From Xanthobacteraceae bacterium (GTDB taxonomy: Bacteria; Pseudomonadota; Alphaproteobacteria; Rhizobiales; Xanthobacteraceae): a stretch of DNA of 64,000 nucleotides. Shown here in pieces: positions 26,490 to 34,884 of this stretch. Location of the stretch: contig JAIENY010000004.1 of NCBI GenBank assembly GCA_019750915.1, positions 1 through 64,000 of the forward strand, given 5' to 3'. Position 1 is the first letter of the stretch. Each line of letters opens with the position of its first letter. Under the pieces are notes generated by a model. That model was not told where the DNA came from. It made no database searches and saw nothing but the letters and a program-made list of their open reading frames with translations. Both the position numbers and the translations under genes were made by a program.

Positions 26490-26506
26490 ATTGGCTCAAA
26501 TTGGTT
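26490..26506. promoter_or_regulatory. ATTGGCT/ATTGGTT pair, 10-bp period, distal to the AhpC-like gene
   Basis: ATTGGCT at 26490-26496 and ATTGGTT at 26500-26506, 10 bp apart, 111 bp beyond the proximal pair. As at the channel gene, two pairs about 100 bp apart precede the same start. The rest of 26327-26722 shows no gene. Confidence 0.55.
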
Positions 26507-26722
26507 TTGATTGTAGGCCGTGAGCGAACGCGCGGCTGAGTATGCTTCCAGGCGTGCTCAGCCTGCGTCCAGCGAGATGACGCGTTCAGCGTCTCGGTGA
26601 CTTCTCGCCCGGCGAAACGTGTGCACTCTGAGGCCTCAAAACCGGCGCGCTTTTGTGTGCAATCCCTGCATCACGATACGGACAAAAATCTCACACCTGC
26701 TCTGACCGCAGATGATCTCCAG

Positions 26723-27529
26723 TCATCCCAATTGCAGGAATTCAGCTACAGCCTCCGCAAAGCCTGCTGGGTTATCAAGATTCGAAAGGTGCGCCGATCC
26801 CTCGACGATCTCGAGGCGTGCGCCGCCAACACAATTAGCCATCGCACGCATCACCCCAGGAGAAGCCCCCCGGTCTTCAGAGCCGACCACGAACAGCGTA
26901 GGCACCGCGATCCGTTCAAGAAAAGGAAGATAATCAAGCTCTTTCAGAGCAGCAGCGCACCCTTCGAATCCCGCAATCGAGGTTGATAGAATCATAGACT
27001 CGATTGCGGCGACCGTTGCGGAATTGTTTGCTCTGAAGTCTGCTGACAGCCAACGCGCGATCGTGTTTTGTAAAATAGCCACAAGGCCCTTTTCGCGGAC
27101 CAGATTGACGCGATCGTCCCAGTCTTGAATAAATGCCGGAGTCGTATCTGCCCGCGCGTCGCAGCATACCAGTTTTGCAAGCCTGCCGGGGTACGATAGC
27201 GCGAGACCGAGGCCCGTCATTCCGCCGAGCGATAGACCCATAAAAGACGGGTTCCTCATTTCGAAGTGATCCATCAGGCCGACGGCATCGGCAACAAGAT
27301 CATCAAACGAATATGGAGGGAGTGGGGCATCACTTCCTCCATGTCCCCGCGCGTCATACCTAAGAACTCGATACTTTCTTGTCAGCATTTCCATTTGTGG
27401 GTCCCACATTCTGTGGGTCGTGGCCACGCTGTTCGAGAGCACCAGCCATGGACCATCTTCCTTTCCATCGATTTGCAGAGAAATGCCGACACCACTTGGC
27501 AGGGTTATCTTGGTCATCAAATATGTCAC
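26723..27529 (-). CDS. alpha/beta hydrolase, 3-oxoadipate enol-lactonase-like
   Basis: A 268-residue hydrolase. Nucleophile Ser100 in GLSLGG, acid Asp219 (VVGSEDRG) and base His247 (EGSAHLSNLDNP) are present; the oxyanion loop is LSNSVATTHRMW. SNSVATTHRMWDPQ and YDARGHGGSDAPLPPYSFDDLVADAVGLMDHF match PcaD-type enol-lactonases, although pathway partners pcaB/pcaC are absent, so another ester or lactone is possible. It overlaps the flavin-dependent monooxygenase gene upstream by 4 bp, so it probably hydrolyses the lactone or ester that enzyme forms. Start is Met1 or Met5. Confidence 0.88.
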   Translation of the reverse strand: MTYLMTKITLPSGVGISLQIDGKEDGPWLVLSNSVATTHRMWDPQMEMLTRKYRVLRYDARGHGGSDAPLPPYSFDDLVADAVGLMDHFEMRNPSFMGLSLGGMTGLGLALSYPGRLAKLVCCDARADTTPAFIQDWDDRVNLVREKGLVAILQNTIARWLSADFRANNSATVAAIESMILSTSIAGFEGCAAALKELDYLPFLERIAVPTLFVVGSEDRGASPGVMRAMANCVGGARLEIVEGSAHLSNLDNPAGFAEAVAEFLQLG

Positions 27530-28689
27530 TTATTCAATGGTGCAATCATTCGGTCGGAATCAAACATCAACGCGGAGGCACGATGACCTTGCTGCGGTAG
27601 GGATTTTTGTTTCGACAGTTCAATCTTCGGCTGAACTTTCTCAGCCATGAGAATCATCGATCGACGAGCCAATTCAGGGTCCAGCCAGTCGTGGCCTGCA
27701 TAAAGCATCGTGCCGAATACACCGACCTCTTCTCGAAATGCGTCGATCTTGTCTGCAACCTCATCAGGGGTACCGTAGATAACCAGATTTTCTATAATCG
27801 CATCCAACGACACCTCGTCATCGCTCATGTCAGAACGTGATTTAAACAACTCGATACGACCGTTCTTCTTCAATTTTTCGAACATCTGGCTGTAGTAAAA
27901 GCGATAGGGACTATTGTTCGATGTTGCGTATTCTCGCGCCACATTCCGATCCGTTGCGACGAAAACGCTTTTTGCAACTCGCCAATTAGCCGGGTCAGCG
28001 GGCCGCCCCACCCGGTCGCAGCCCTCGATATATTTCGGCCAATGACTTTTAACCCAGGCCGGCATCAGAAAATTGGCAGATATCGGGTCCCATCCTCTCG
28101 CGGCAGCTTCGGTTACTCCTTTGGAAAATGGAGCTACGGCGGCCACCACGATTGGCGGATGTGGATATTGAAGCGGCTTTGGAAGAATACCCTGCCCAAT
28201 CCCGGCAAAGAGAGTCCTTGCGGTAGAGACGTTCCAATACTTGCCGCAGATGTCGTAGGGAGCTTCTAACGACCAGATCTTCAGGATGTGATCAATCCCC
28301 TCGAGAAACATTTTGTTGCGATCCGCATCGATATTTCCAAATACTTCGGCATCCGAAAGGAGGCCACCGGGACTGATACCGAAAATGAAGCGGCCATCGA
28401 GCAGGTGATCAAGCATGGCAAGTTGAGAGGCGATGGCAACGGGGTGACTGTTTGGAATGTTCACAGTGCCCGTGCCGAGCTTAATACGCTTCGTCGCTTC
28501 CACGAGAGTGGCGAGAAAAATCGCGCATGATGTAATGTTCTCGGCCTTATCGGTGACGTGCTCGCCGCAATATCCCTCAACGAAACCCAACTCGTCAGCA
28601 AGTACGAAAGCCTCGCGGTCTTCTCGCAACGACTTCCGCCAATCCTTATCCAACGGATGAATTGGCATCGTGAAGAATCCCAGCTGCAT
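27526..28689 (-). CDS. LLM-class (luciferase-like) flavin-dependent monooxygenase
   Basis: A 387-residue TIM-barrel protein of the bacterial luciferase family. MQLGFFTMPIHPLDKDWRKSLREDREAFVLADELGFVEGYCGEHVTD is typical of limonene-monooxygenase-like and alkane-type members, followed by RIKLGTGTVNIPNSHPVAIASQLAMLDHLLDGRFIFGISPGGLLSDAEVFG. It needs reduced FMN from a separate reductase; a candidate is the gene at 33672. AGAGGACG precedes ATG 28689; an upstream in-frame start is less likely. Order monooxygenase-hydrolase with overlap suggests ring oxygenation, Baeyer-Villiger type, then lactone opening. That is inference. Confidence 0.9.
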   Translation of the reverse strand: MQLGFFTMPIHPLDKDWRKSLREDREAFVLADELGFVEGYCGEHVTDKAENITSCAIFLATLVEATKRIKLGTGTVNIPNSHPVAIASQLAMLDHLLDGRFIFGISPGGLLSDAEVFGNIDADRNKMFLEGIDHILKIWSLEAPYDICGKYWNVSTARTLFAGIGQGILPKPLQYPHPPIVVAAVAPFSKGVTEAAARGWDPISANFLMPAWVKSHWPKYIEGCDRVGRPADPANWRVAKSVFVATDRNVAREYATSNNSPYRFYYSQMFEKLKKNGRIELFKSRSDMSDDEVSLDAIIENLVIYGTPDEVADKIDAFREEVGVFGTMLYAGHDWLDPELARRSMILMAEKVQPKIELSKQKSLPQQGHRASALMFDSDRMIAPLNK

Positions 28690-29041
28690 AAGGCGTCCTC
28701 TTACATGAGCACGCAGTCTACTATTTCTCAGAAATCCGATAAAATAATCATTTCTGGGACACCTCATCACGGTGGTTAATGGCATAATGGATGTTCAATG
28801 ATGACGACTTAAAACAATCACAAGAAGCAGCGCAATTCGAAATGATGCAAGGACGCATGCATCATACGGTGCATTCCGGGAATTGAGCACCCACCTCTGA
28901 CTTCACACAAGTACAGTTCGAGTAGATGTCGATTCGATTCGACGAACGCGGAAGGCGCTCAACTTCCGAACTAAGCCAAAGGGCCTGCTGCCCCGTTAAT
29001 TCTTTTACGCCAGTGCCTGGACATTCCATTCATGCCGCGTA
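28690..29041. other. 352-bp gene-free stretch upstream of the monooxygenase
   Basis: It separates livF from the monooxygenase start. I see no gene and no ATTGGTT array. A small dyad, ATGCA/TGCAT with an 8-base spacer, lies near 28858-28875. It probably holds the monooxygenase promoter. Confidence 0.4.
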
Positions 29042-29770
29042 CTAGAGACCTAGATAATGTTGTCGTATCAGATCACTCTGATGCATCGCTTCTGGGTTGT
29101 CGCCACGGAACGCAATCTCTCCATGAACGATGACATACCCCTTGTCTGCAATGCGGATGGCTTGCGTGAAATTCTGCTCCGCCATCAGCACCGTTAGCTT
29201 ATAACGATCCTTTAGCTGGGCAATCATTTCAATGGTTCGACTGACGAATAATGGCGACAAACCAACAGAAGGCTCGTCGACAATCAGGATCTTCGGCGCG
29301 GACATCAGCGCCCGCCCGAGCGCCAACATCTGTTGCTCACCGCCACTCATTGTCCCCGCTAGTTGGCCTCTCCGCTCGTTGAGACGCGGAAATGCCTCGT
29401 AGCAATATGAAAGATTGTCATGCAGCCGTTCTCGCGCTGTAGGACGGTAAGCTCCGAGCAGAAGGTTCTCCTCGACGGTTAGACGCGGAAACAACCGCCG
29501 CCCCTCCGGCACAAGAGCGATTCCGAGGTCAACGATCTGCTCCGTTGTCTTCCCGATCAACTCGTGTTCATCGCCATTGATCTCGGCGATTATGCGTCCC
29601 GATGTCGGCACTACCATGCCCATAATCGTCTTTATAAGCGTACTTTTCCCGTTCCCGTTAGTTCCAAGAAGAGCCGCAGTTTCCCCGCTATCGACGGCAA
29701 TCGACACATTATGAAGGACGCGCACAGCACCATAGCCGGCGCAGAGTTTTTCGACGCGAATACTACTCAC
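29042..29770 (-). CDS. livF: branched-chain-type ABC transporter ATPase LivF
   Basis: A 242-residue ATPase: Walker A GTNGNGKST, signature MSGGEQQMLALGRAL, Walker B ILIVDEPSVGLSP, and the usual end GDNPEAMHQSDLIRQHYLGL. The start is GTG 29770 (VSSIRVEKLCAGYG) inside the end of livG, an 8-bp overlap; the longer open frame upstream is the livG shadow. It energises uptake through LivM/LivH at the inner membrane. The specificity comes from a binding protein, probably 22669-23946, so the cargo is likely the carboxylate or aromatic substrate of the cluster rather than leucine. Confidence 0.93.
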   Translation of the reverse strand: MSSIRVEKLCAGYGAVRVLHNVSIAVDSGETAALLGTNGNGKSTLIKTIMGMVVPTSGRIIAEINGDEHELIGKTTEQIVDLGIALVPEGRRLFPRLTVEENLLLGAYRPTARERLHDNLSYCYEAFPRLNERRGQLAGTMSGGEQQMLALGRALMSAPKILIVDEPSVGLSPLFVSRTIEMIAQLKDRYKLTVLMAEQNFTQAIRIADKGYVIVHGEIAFRGDNPEAMHQSDLIRQHYLGL

Positions 29771-30503
29771 CGAGATATGCTCCCACGACCTGCTCGTTTG
29801 CAAGAACCTCCTTCGGCAATCCGTCGGCGACCTTCTGACCTGCCACAAGTACGACAAGCCGTTCCGAGAATGCCATAACGGCGCGGATGATGTGTTCGAT
29901 GAAAATGATGGCAACCCCTTCACGGTTGAGCGCCATAAGAAGTGCAAGAATCTCGTCAACCTCAGAGTTTGACAGCCCCGCCATTGCCTCATCAGAAACC
30001 AGCAGCGCGGGTTCGGTCGCCATCGCGCGAGCGAGCTCGAGCTTTCTCATTTCAACTTGGGTCAGATCCCTGGGAAGTCGTTCCGCCTTTCCACCCAATC
30101 CAAATTTTTCCAACAAATCATATGCCCTGAGCGTAATCTTCTCTTCAGACAGATGACTGCCGCCCCTCTTGTTAACGACATATTTCAGCGGCACACGAAG
30201 ATTGTCCATGAGCGATAAACTGTGGAATGGACGCGGCAACTGAAAACTCCGGCTCATCCCAAGTTTGGCCCGATCATGTGCCGACATGCCGTCGATGCTC
30301 TTACCGGCAAAAAGAACACTTCCGCTATCCGGCCTCATGGCTCCACATAGACAGTTCGTCAGAGTACTCTTGCCTGATCCGTTGGGGCCAATAAGACCTA
30401 CGCGCTCTCCCCGGCGGATCGACAGATCGATGTCGTTCAGCGCCACAAAACCACCGAATCTTTTTCCGACCTTGTTTACTTCCAGAATGGCGGTCTCATT
30501 CAT
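29763..30503 (-). CDS. livG: branched-chain-type ABC transporter ATPase LivG
   Basis: A 246-residue ATPase: Walker A GPNGSGKST. The signature is DLTQVEMRKLELARAM instead of the LSGGQ form, and Walker B is LLVSDEAMAGLS. This matches a LivG branch with LTLAQ-type signatures, so it is probably functional. The characteristic long insert follows Walker A (MSRSFQLPRPFHSLSLMDNLRVPLKYV), and the end is EVLANEQVVGAYLGE. It overlaps livF by 8 bp and livM by 4 bp. Confidence 0.93.
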   Translation of the reverse strand: MNETAILEVNKVGKRFGGFVALNDIDLSIRRGERVGLIGPNGSGKSTLTNCLCGAMRPDSGSVLFAGKSIDGMSAHDRAKLGMSRSFQLPRPFHSLSLMDNLRVPLKYVVNKRGGSHLSEEKITLRAYDLLEKFGLGGKAERLPRDLTQVEMRKLELARAMATEPALLVSDEAMAGLSNSEVDEILALLMALNREGVAIIFIEHIIRAVMAFSERLVVLVAGQKVADGLPKEVLANEQVVGAYLGE

Positions 30504-31501
30504 TTTCCGCTCCGCTTCTGTGATACCAGTGCCGCATCCATCAGACTCAGCCCCATGATCTTAAGACGAGCACGCGCCGCCTGAATCATTCCCAAAATAC
30601 CCTGTGGCGCAGCAACCACGAAAAAGACCAGCAATGCACCCACGATCAACAGGTTGACTGATGACGAGATCAGAACCGTCATGGCCTGCTGCACGGATCC
30701 AAGAAGCACCGCACCGATTACCGGTCCTATCCAGCTTCCTGTTCCACCAATTAACGGCATCGCCACGCTATTGACCGTGTACGCCAGACTAAACGACGAA
30801 GTGGGCTCAACATATGTAAGATAAAAGGGAAGCGGGGCGCCTGCCATGCCCATAAGAGCACCACTGAGAGCCGCCGCGATAAGTTTTAACTTCAATGTAG
30901 GCACGCCGGATGCGGCCGCTGCCCCTTCATCATCGCGTATGGCGGCAAGACCAAACCCGAAGGTCGATTTTTCAATACCCCTCGCGACGACGATCGACGC
31001 CATAGCGAGAACAACGATCAGGAAAAACAGGTATTTGACATAGCTGCCAAAGAAAACGATCTCATCGGGCCGGATAATATACGTTCCGCGAGACCCCCCG
31101 ACATAATCCCAGTTCGTGATGAAGGTTTGGACAACAACAGCTAACGCCAACGTCGCGATAGTAAAATAGACTCCCCGAAGTCGTATCGTGAGATAGCCGA
31201 CGGCGAGTCCTATACCGCCGCAAATCAAGCCGGCAACTACCATCAGAATCGGTACAGGAATTTCGAGCCACTTATAAAGTGCCGCCGAACTGTAAATGCC
31301 GATTGCAAGAAAGGCCGTGGTTCCGAAATTTACGTAACCAACATATCCTCCAAGGATATTCCAGGCAGTCGCCAAGACCACGTATTGCATGACCAGATAT
31401 GCAACAAAGATATAGTAATCGTTGTTTATGAAAAGACTCCCACCGACCAGGGCGACGCCGACCAATGTCGCGAGCATCGCAAACCGTACGTTGCTCATCA
31501 T
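30500..31501 (-). CDS. livM: branched-chain-type ABC transporter permease LivM
   Basis: About 333 residues with eight or more helices. The LivM core is clear: YVGYVNFGTTAFLAIGIYSSAALYKWL, GLAVGYLTIRLRGVYFTIATLALAVV, the EAA-like loop FGLAAIRDDEGAAAASGVPTLKLKLIAAALSGALMGMAGAP, and GGTGSWIGPVIGAVLLGSV. Two adjacent ATGs sit 2 and 5 bases after GGGAGG; the first overlaps the livH stop as ATGA. The periplasm-facing face receives ligand from the binding protein. Confidence 0.92.
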   Translation of the reverse strand: MMSNVRFAMLATLVGVALVGGSLFINNDYYIFVAYLVMQYVVLATAWNILGGYVGYVNFGTTAFLAIGIYSSAALYKWLEIPVPILMVVAGLICGGIGLAVGYLTIRLRGVYFTIATLALAVVVQTFITNWDYVGGSRGTYIIRPDEIVFFGSYVKYLFFLIVVLAMASIVVARGIEKSTFGFGLAAIRDDEGAAAASGVPTLKLKLIAAALSGALMGMAGAPLPFYLTYVEPTSSFSLAYTVNSVAMPLIGGTGSWIGPVIGAVLLGSVQQAMTVLISSSVNLLIVGALLVFFVVAAPQGILGMIQAARARLKIMGLSLMDAALVSQKRSGK

Positions 31502-32376
31502 GCCCTCCCGAAAATGCCGACGGGCCGGACAACCAGTGCAACCAGCAGCATTCCGAACGCCACCGCTGGCGACCATGATGGACCATAGAAGGTCGACGTA
31601 ATACTCTCGATCACACCGATAATGATCGCCGCTACGAATGTGCCTGGCAGCGAGCCAACTCCACCCAAAACGCATATCGCAAAGATACGGCCGATAAGGT
31701 CTCGCCCTACCGATGGCTCCACGGGCTGCAGAATAATGAGCAAAGCCCCGGCCAGAGCAGCGCTGGCTATGGAAATCCCGAACGCCACGCGTTTAATCTT
31801 CGTCGGCGAGGCCCCCATAAGCTGGAGGGCAAGCTTATCCTGTGCCACAGCCATGATCGCGCGCCCGGTGAACGTTTTCATGAAAAACACCTGAAGGCAC
31901 GCAAGCATCGCCAGTGAGACAAGAAATGGAATCAACATTCGTAACGGCAGAGACACCGGACCCATATTAAAAGTGGGACCGATATACGAGGCCTGAACGA
32001 GCCGGTAGTCGACTCCGAACATCAGCTGAAGACCGACTTCGGTGATAAAGAACAACCCGAAAAAAAACGACAGACCTCGGATCAGCTCGGCACCGCGTCG
32101 CTCGAAAGCGATTTCGTAGCCGCTGTAGAGTACCGTTCCAAGAAAGTAGAACGGAATTGTCAACAGTACTCCAGCAACAAGGGGATCGACACCAAGCTGC
32201 GTGTTGAAGACGTAAACGATGAACGATCCCAGCAGTATAATTGCAGGGTGAGCGATGTTGCTTATCCCGAGCATTCCAAAGGCGATCGATATTCCGACAG
32301 CCATGGCAGCATAGAAGCCGCCTACCAGAACGCCCGAGACCAAGGCTTCAGAAAGCAGGCCAGCAGATTGCAGCAT
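31498..32376 (-). CDS. livH: branched-chain-type ABC transporter permease LivH
   Basis: About 292 residues, hydrophobic throughout. Marks: SGVLVGGFYAAMAVGISIAFGMLGISNIAHPAIILLGSFIVYVF, FTGRAIMAVAQDKLALQLMGASPTKIKRVAFGISIASAALAGALL (coupling loop), and GGVGSLPGTFVAAIIIGVIES. ATG 32376 gives the usual LivH length; a GTG 25 codons upstream would add a charged extension. It is the first gene of livHMGF, 191 bp from the LysR stop at 32568, with its promoter in that gap. Confidence 0.92.
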   Translation of the reverse strand: MLQSAGLLSEALVSGVLVGGFYAAMAVGISIAFGMLGISNIAHPAIILLGSFIVYVFNTQLGVDPLVAGVLLTIPFYFLGTVLYSGYEIAFERRGAELIRGLSFFFGLFFITEVGLQLMFGVDYRLVQASYIGPTFNMGPVSLPLRMLIPFLVSLAMLACLQVFFMKTFTGRAIMAVAQDKLALQLMGASPTKIKRVAFGISIASAALAGALLIILQPVEPSVGRDLIGRIFAICVLGGVGSLPGTFVAAIIIGVIESITSTFYGPSWSPAVAFGMLLVALVVRPVGIFGRA

Positions 32377-32567
32377 GTTGCGATACCATCCTTGCGTCTC
32401 CCGTACCCCGCCGTTTTTCCGGCTTATGGGCTTATGCAAACGTTCGGACACGCCGACCGCTGTCTCGGGTTTAGCAAAAAACCCTCAGGCGAAATAATCA
32501 TGATATCTGTGGCTCCCCATTATAGAATATGATGAGAGAGCTTCAGCCGCCGGTTGAATTAGAGGCT

Positions 32568-33527
32568 CTACCTTTTGCGAGCCGCTGTCCTTCGAGAGAC
32601 AGGGCGCCCCGTGGTCCATGGGCGATTTAATCGATCCATTTCTTCTTTGATCAAGCCGAGAAACACCTCGGCTGGACGGGAGATGGGACGTCGTGATGCC
32701 TCGATCAAAATCAGATCGAGGGTAAGGATCGGATCGGACACGGCCCTGATGTTAAAGTTTTTGTGGTCTGATGGATCAGACATCATGATGGCGGGAAGAA
32801 CGGCGGCCCAATCGGTCTGCAAGATAAAACCAAGCGTGCCAAACATGGCATCCATCTCCATCATACGTTCGACGCGAATGGCGTTCGATGCGAAGTATGT
32901 ATCGAGAAGAATACGCCTGGCGTTTCCGCTGCCCGGCACGATCAGCTTGAGCGATTCCAGATCGGAAAGGCGAACTCTGCGGGAGATCTTGGCAGAGGAA
33001 TCTCTCCTCGTCACTAACAGCTCGGGTGTCGTGGCCAGGAATCGACTTCTCAGACCGCTGGTCTCGGAATAAGCAGGCACGATAGCGAATTCAAGCTGGC
33101 CTGCCTTTACCTGCCTGGTCAAAACACCGCTATAACCCTCGACCACTCTGACGGCCACATTCGGATGCAGCTTGATAAACCTCACCAGTGCCGGCGCGAG
33201 AACGCAACGGGTCATCGATGGCATCAGACCCACACAAATCTCCCCATGAAGCCCGCATGTATATTCCCCAATCGCAATATGGGCGCGCTCATGTACCCTG
33301 AGCACCTCTACACAATGGCTATAGTAAGCGTCTGAGGCAGGCGTAGCGATCAGCCCTGTCGCATTGCGTGAAAAAAGCTTCACCTTGAGGAGGGCTTCAA
33401 GCTTGGCGATGTGTTGAGAGACACCGGATTGTGTCGCAGCTTCACGCTCCGCCGCGGCGGTGAATGAGCGCTCCTCATAAGCTGCGACGAACAGCTTGAT
33501 GTCGCGAATGCTTGCAATGATGGTCAT
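32568..33527 (-). CDS. LysR family transcriptional regulator
   Basis: About 319 residues. The winged helix reads IRDIKLFVAAYEERSFTAAAEREAATQSGVSQHIAKLEALLKVKLFSRNATGLIATPASDAYY, then a two-lobed effector domain (GEICVGLMPSMTRCVLAPALVRFIKLHPNVAVRVVEGYSGVLTRQVKAGQLEFAIVP). Two or three start codons are possible; MTIIASIRDIKLF was chosen for family fit. It is divergent from a flavin reductase gene with a 144-bp gap that holds a perfect inverted repeat, so it probably controls the reductase-GST-dehalogenase genes. The livHMGF operon lies downstream on the same strand. Confidence 0.92.
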   Translation of the reverse strand: MTIIASIRDIKLFVAAYEERSFTAAAEREAATQSGVSQHIAKLEALLKVKLFSRNATGLIATPASDAYYSHCVEVLRVHERAHIAIGEYTCGLHGEICVGLMPSMTRCVLAPALVRFIKLHPNVAVRVVEGYSGVLTRQVKAGQLEFAIVPAYSETSGLRSRFLATTPELLVTRRDSSAKISRRVRLSDLESLKLIVPGSGNARRILLDTYFASNAIRVERMMEMDAMFGTLGFILQTDWAAVLPAIMMSDPSDHKNFNIRAVSDPILTLDLILIEASRRPISRPAEVFLGLIKEEMDRLNRPWTTGRPVSRRTAARKR

Positions 33528-33544
33528 CGTAATTGATCCCATGG

Positions 33545-33561
33545 CATTATTTTTAATAATG
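33545..33561. promoter_or_regulatory. 17-bp perfect inverted repeat, candidate LysR operator
   Basis: CATTATT-TTT-AATAATG is a perfect 7-bp dyad with a 3-base centre and fits the T-N11-A LysR box. It lies 18 bp before the LysR start and about 110 bp before the flavin reductase start. Confidence 0.5.
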
Positions 33562-33671
33562 AGCAGCAGCAATATATATCATTTTTACTTGTGTCGATCC
33601 ACGGCTAGATTCTGCTCCGAAGAAAGACCGAACCTCGGTGTTTAACCATCTACCTACCTTGGGAGACCGTT

Positions 33672-34187
33672 ATGATAAACGTAACGGATCAGCATGAACC
33701 CATCGACCCGCGTGATTTACGAAATGCACTGGGACGGTATCCAACCGGAGTTGCCGTCATCACGACACGTGCTCCGAACGGAAAGTTTGAAGGCCTGACC
33801 GCAAACTCCCTTGCCGCAGTATCCCTTGCTCCTCCACTGATTCTCTGGAGCCTGCGCCGCGAGGCACCCTCGATCAAAAGCTTTCTCGCCGCTGGCACCT
33901 TTGTCGTAAACGTCCTCTCGGAAGAACAGTCACATCTGTCTGATCACTTCGCCAAGCCGAGCGACAACAAGTTCGATAGGGTCACGTTCTCGACCGGATG
34001 GGCGGGCTGTCCCGTCCTGCACGAGTCGCTTGCCGTGTTTGAATGCGACACCGAGAGCACGACAGACGGTGGTGATCACGTGATTTTCCTCGGGCGCATT
34101 CGGCGTATACATCACAGGGAAGGCAGCCCGCTGATCTTCAGCGGGGGCAAATATCATTCGGATGCACCTCTGGTGGCAAAGCCATAA
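33672..34187 (+). CDS. flavin reductase (HpaC/NADH:FMN oxidoreductase type)
   Basis: A 171-residue flavin reductase of the split-barrel FMN-binding group. RYPTGVAVITTRAPNGKFEGLTANSLAAVSLAPPLILWSLRREAPS is the family core with FMN-binding Thr/Ser residues, followed by FVVNVLSEEQSHLSDHFAKPSDNKFDRV and the end LIFSGGKYH. It supplies reduced flavin to a partner monooxygenase, for which the only visible candidate is the LLM enzyme at 27526-28689. Its stop overlaps the next start by one base (TAATG). Confidence 0.93.
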   Translation: MINVTDQHEPIDPRDLRNALGRYPTGVAVITTRAPNGKFEGLTANSLAAVSLAPPLILWSLRREAPSIKSFLAAGTFVVNVLSEEQSHLSDHFAKPSDNKFDRVTFSTGWAGCPVLHESLAVFECDTESTTDGGDHVIFLGRIRRIHHREGSPLIFSGGKYHSDAPLVAKP

Positions 34188-34849
34188 TGTTGCCCGCGCA
34201 GACACCTCATACCTTGATGGCATCAGAACTCATGAAAGTGTGGGGACGTCGCAATTCGATCAATGTTCAGAAGGTCTTGTGGTGTTGCCGCGAACTTGGT
34301 CTGTCACCGCAGCACATTTTTGTCGGCGGAGAGTTCGGAGGCACACAAGAGCCTGATTACGTCGCAATGAACCCTAATCGATTGGTACCGACACTGGAAG
34401 ACGATGGATTCGTTCTGTGGGAGTCAAATGTCATTGTCCGCTATCTGGCACAGAAGTTCAAAGTCGGCGGCTTGTGTCCTCAAGACATTCGATCCCGGTT
34501 CGACTGCGAGCGCTGGATGGACTGGCAGGCAACTACATTGTGGCCAGCCCTGCGCCCCGTTTTCATCGGAATCATTCGTACACCGAAGGAGGAGTTCAAT
34601 TCCAGGACGCAAAAAGAAGATGAGGCTAAGTGCGCAGCCGTGCTGAGCTTGCTTGATGAAAGGCTTTCCAATCGGCCGTTCGTGGGTGGCGACGATTTCT
34701 CAATGGCTGACATCCCGGTCGGGGCCTCTGTCTATCGCTGGTATGCCCTCGACATTACGCACCCTCACCTCCCTAGTCTGCGCCGGTGGTACGATGCTCT
34801 CACAGAGCGGCCAGCGTTCCAAAGCGAAGTCATGCTCCCGCTAAGCTAA
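34187..34849 (+). CDS. glutathione S-transferase family protein
   Basis: About 220 residues: N-terminal thioredoxin-like domain (KVWGRRNSINVQKVLWCCRELGLSPQHIFVGG, with NPNRLVPTLEDDGFVLWESNVIVRYLAQKF as the cis-Pro and glutathione-binding ES motif), then an all-helical domain ending FVGGDDFSMADIPVGASVYRWYAL. Ser, not Tyr, would be the likely catalytic residue. Translation may start at 34187, 34217 or 34232; the last matches the family best, the first couples to the reductase stop. Dechlorinating glutathione transferases exist, and its place before a haloalkane dehalogenase makes that worth considering. Confidence 0.88.
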   Translation: MLPAQTPHTLMASELMKVWGRRNSINVQKVLWCCRELGLSPQHIFVGGEFGGTQEPDYVAMNPNRLVPTLEDDGFVLWESNVIVRYLAQKFKVGGLCPQDIRSRFDCERWMDWQATTLWPALRPVFIGIIRTPKEEFNSRTQKEDEAKCAAVLSLLDERLSNRPFVGGDDFSMADIPVGASVYRWYALDITHPHLPSLRRWYDALTERPAFQSEVMLPLS

Positions 34850-34884
34850 GACAATCATTGATACTCACGACACCAGAGGACGAA

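Noticed and set aside
30000-30100. LivG signature DLTQVEMRKLE instead of LSGGQ, considered a defect
   Set aside because: A known LivG branch has LTLAQ-like signatures; Walker A and B are intact, so it is probably functional.
34786-34884. 33-residue N-terminal extension of the dehalogenase
   Set aside because: It overlaps the GST gene in another frame, and AGAGGA marks ATG 34885.
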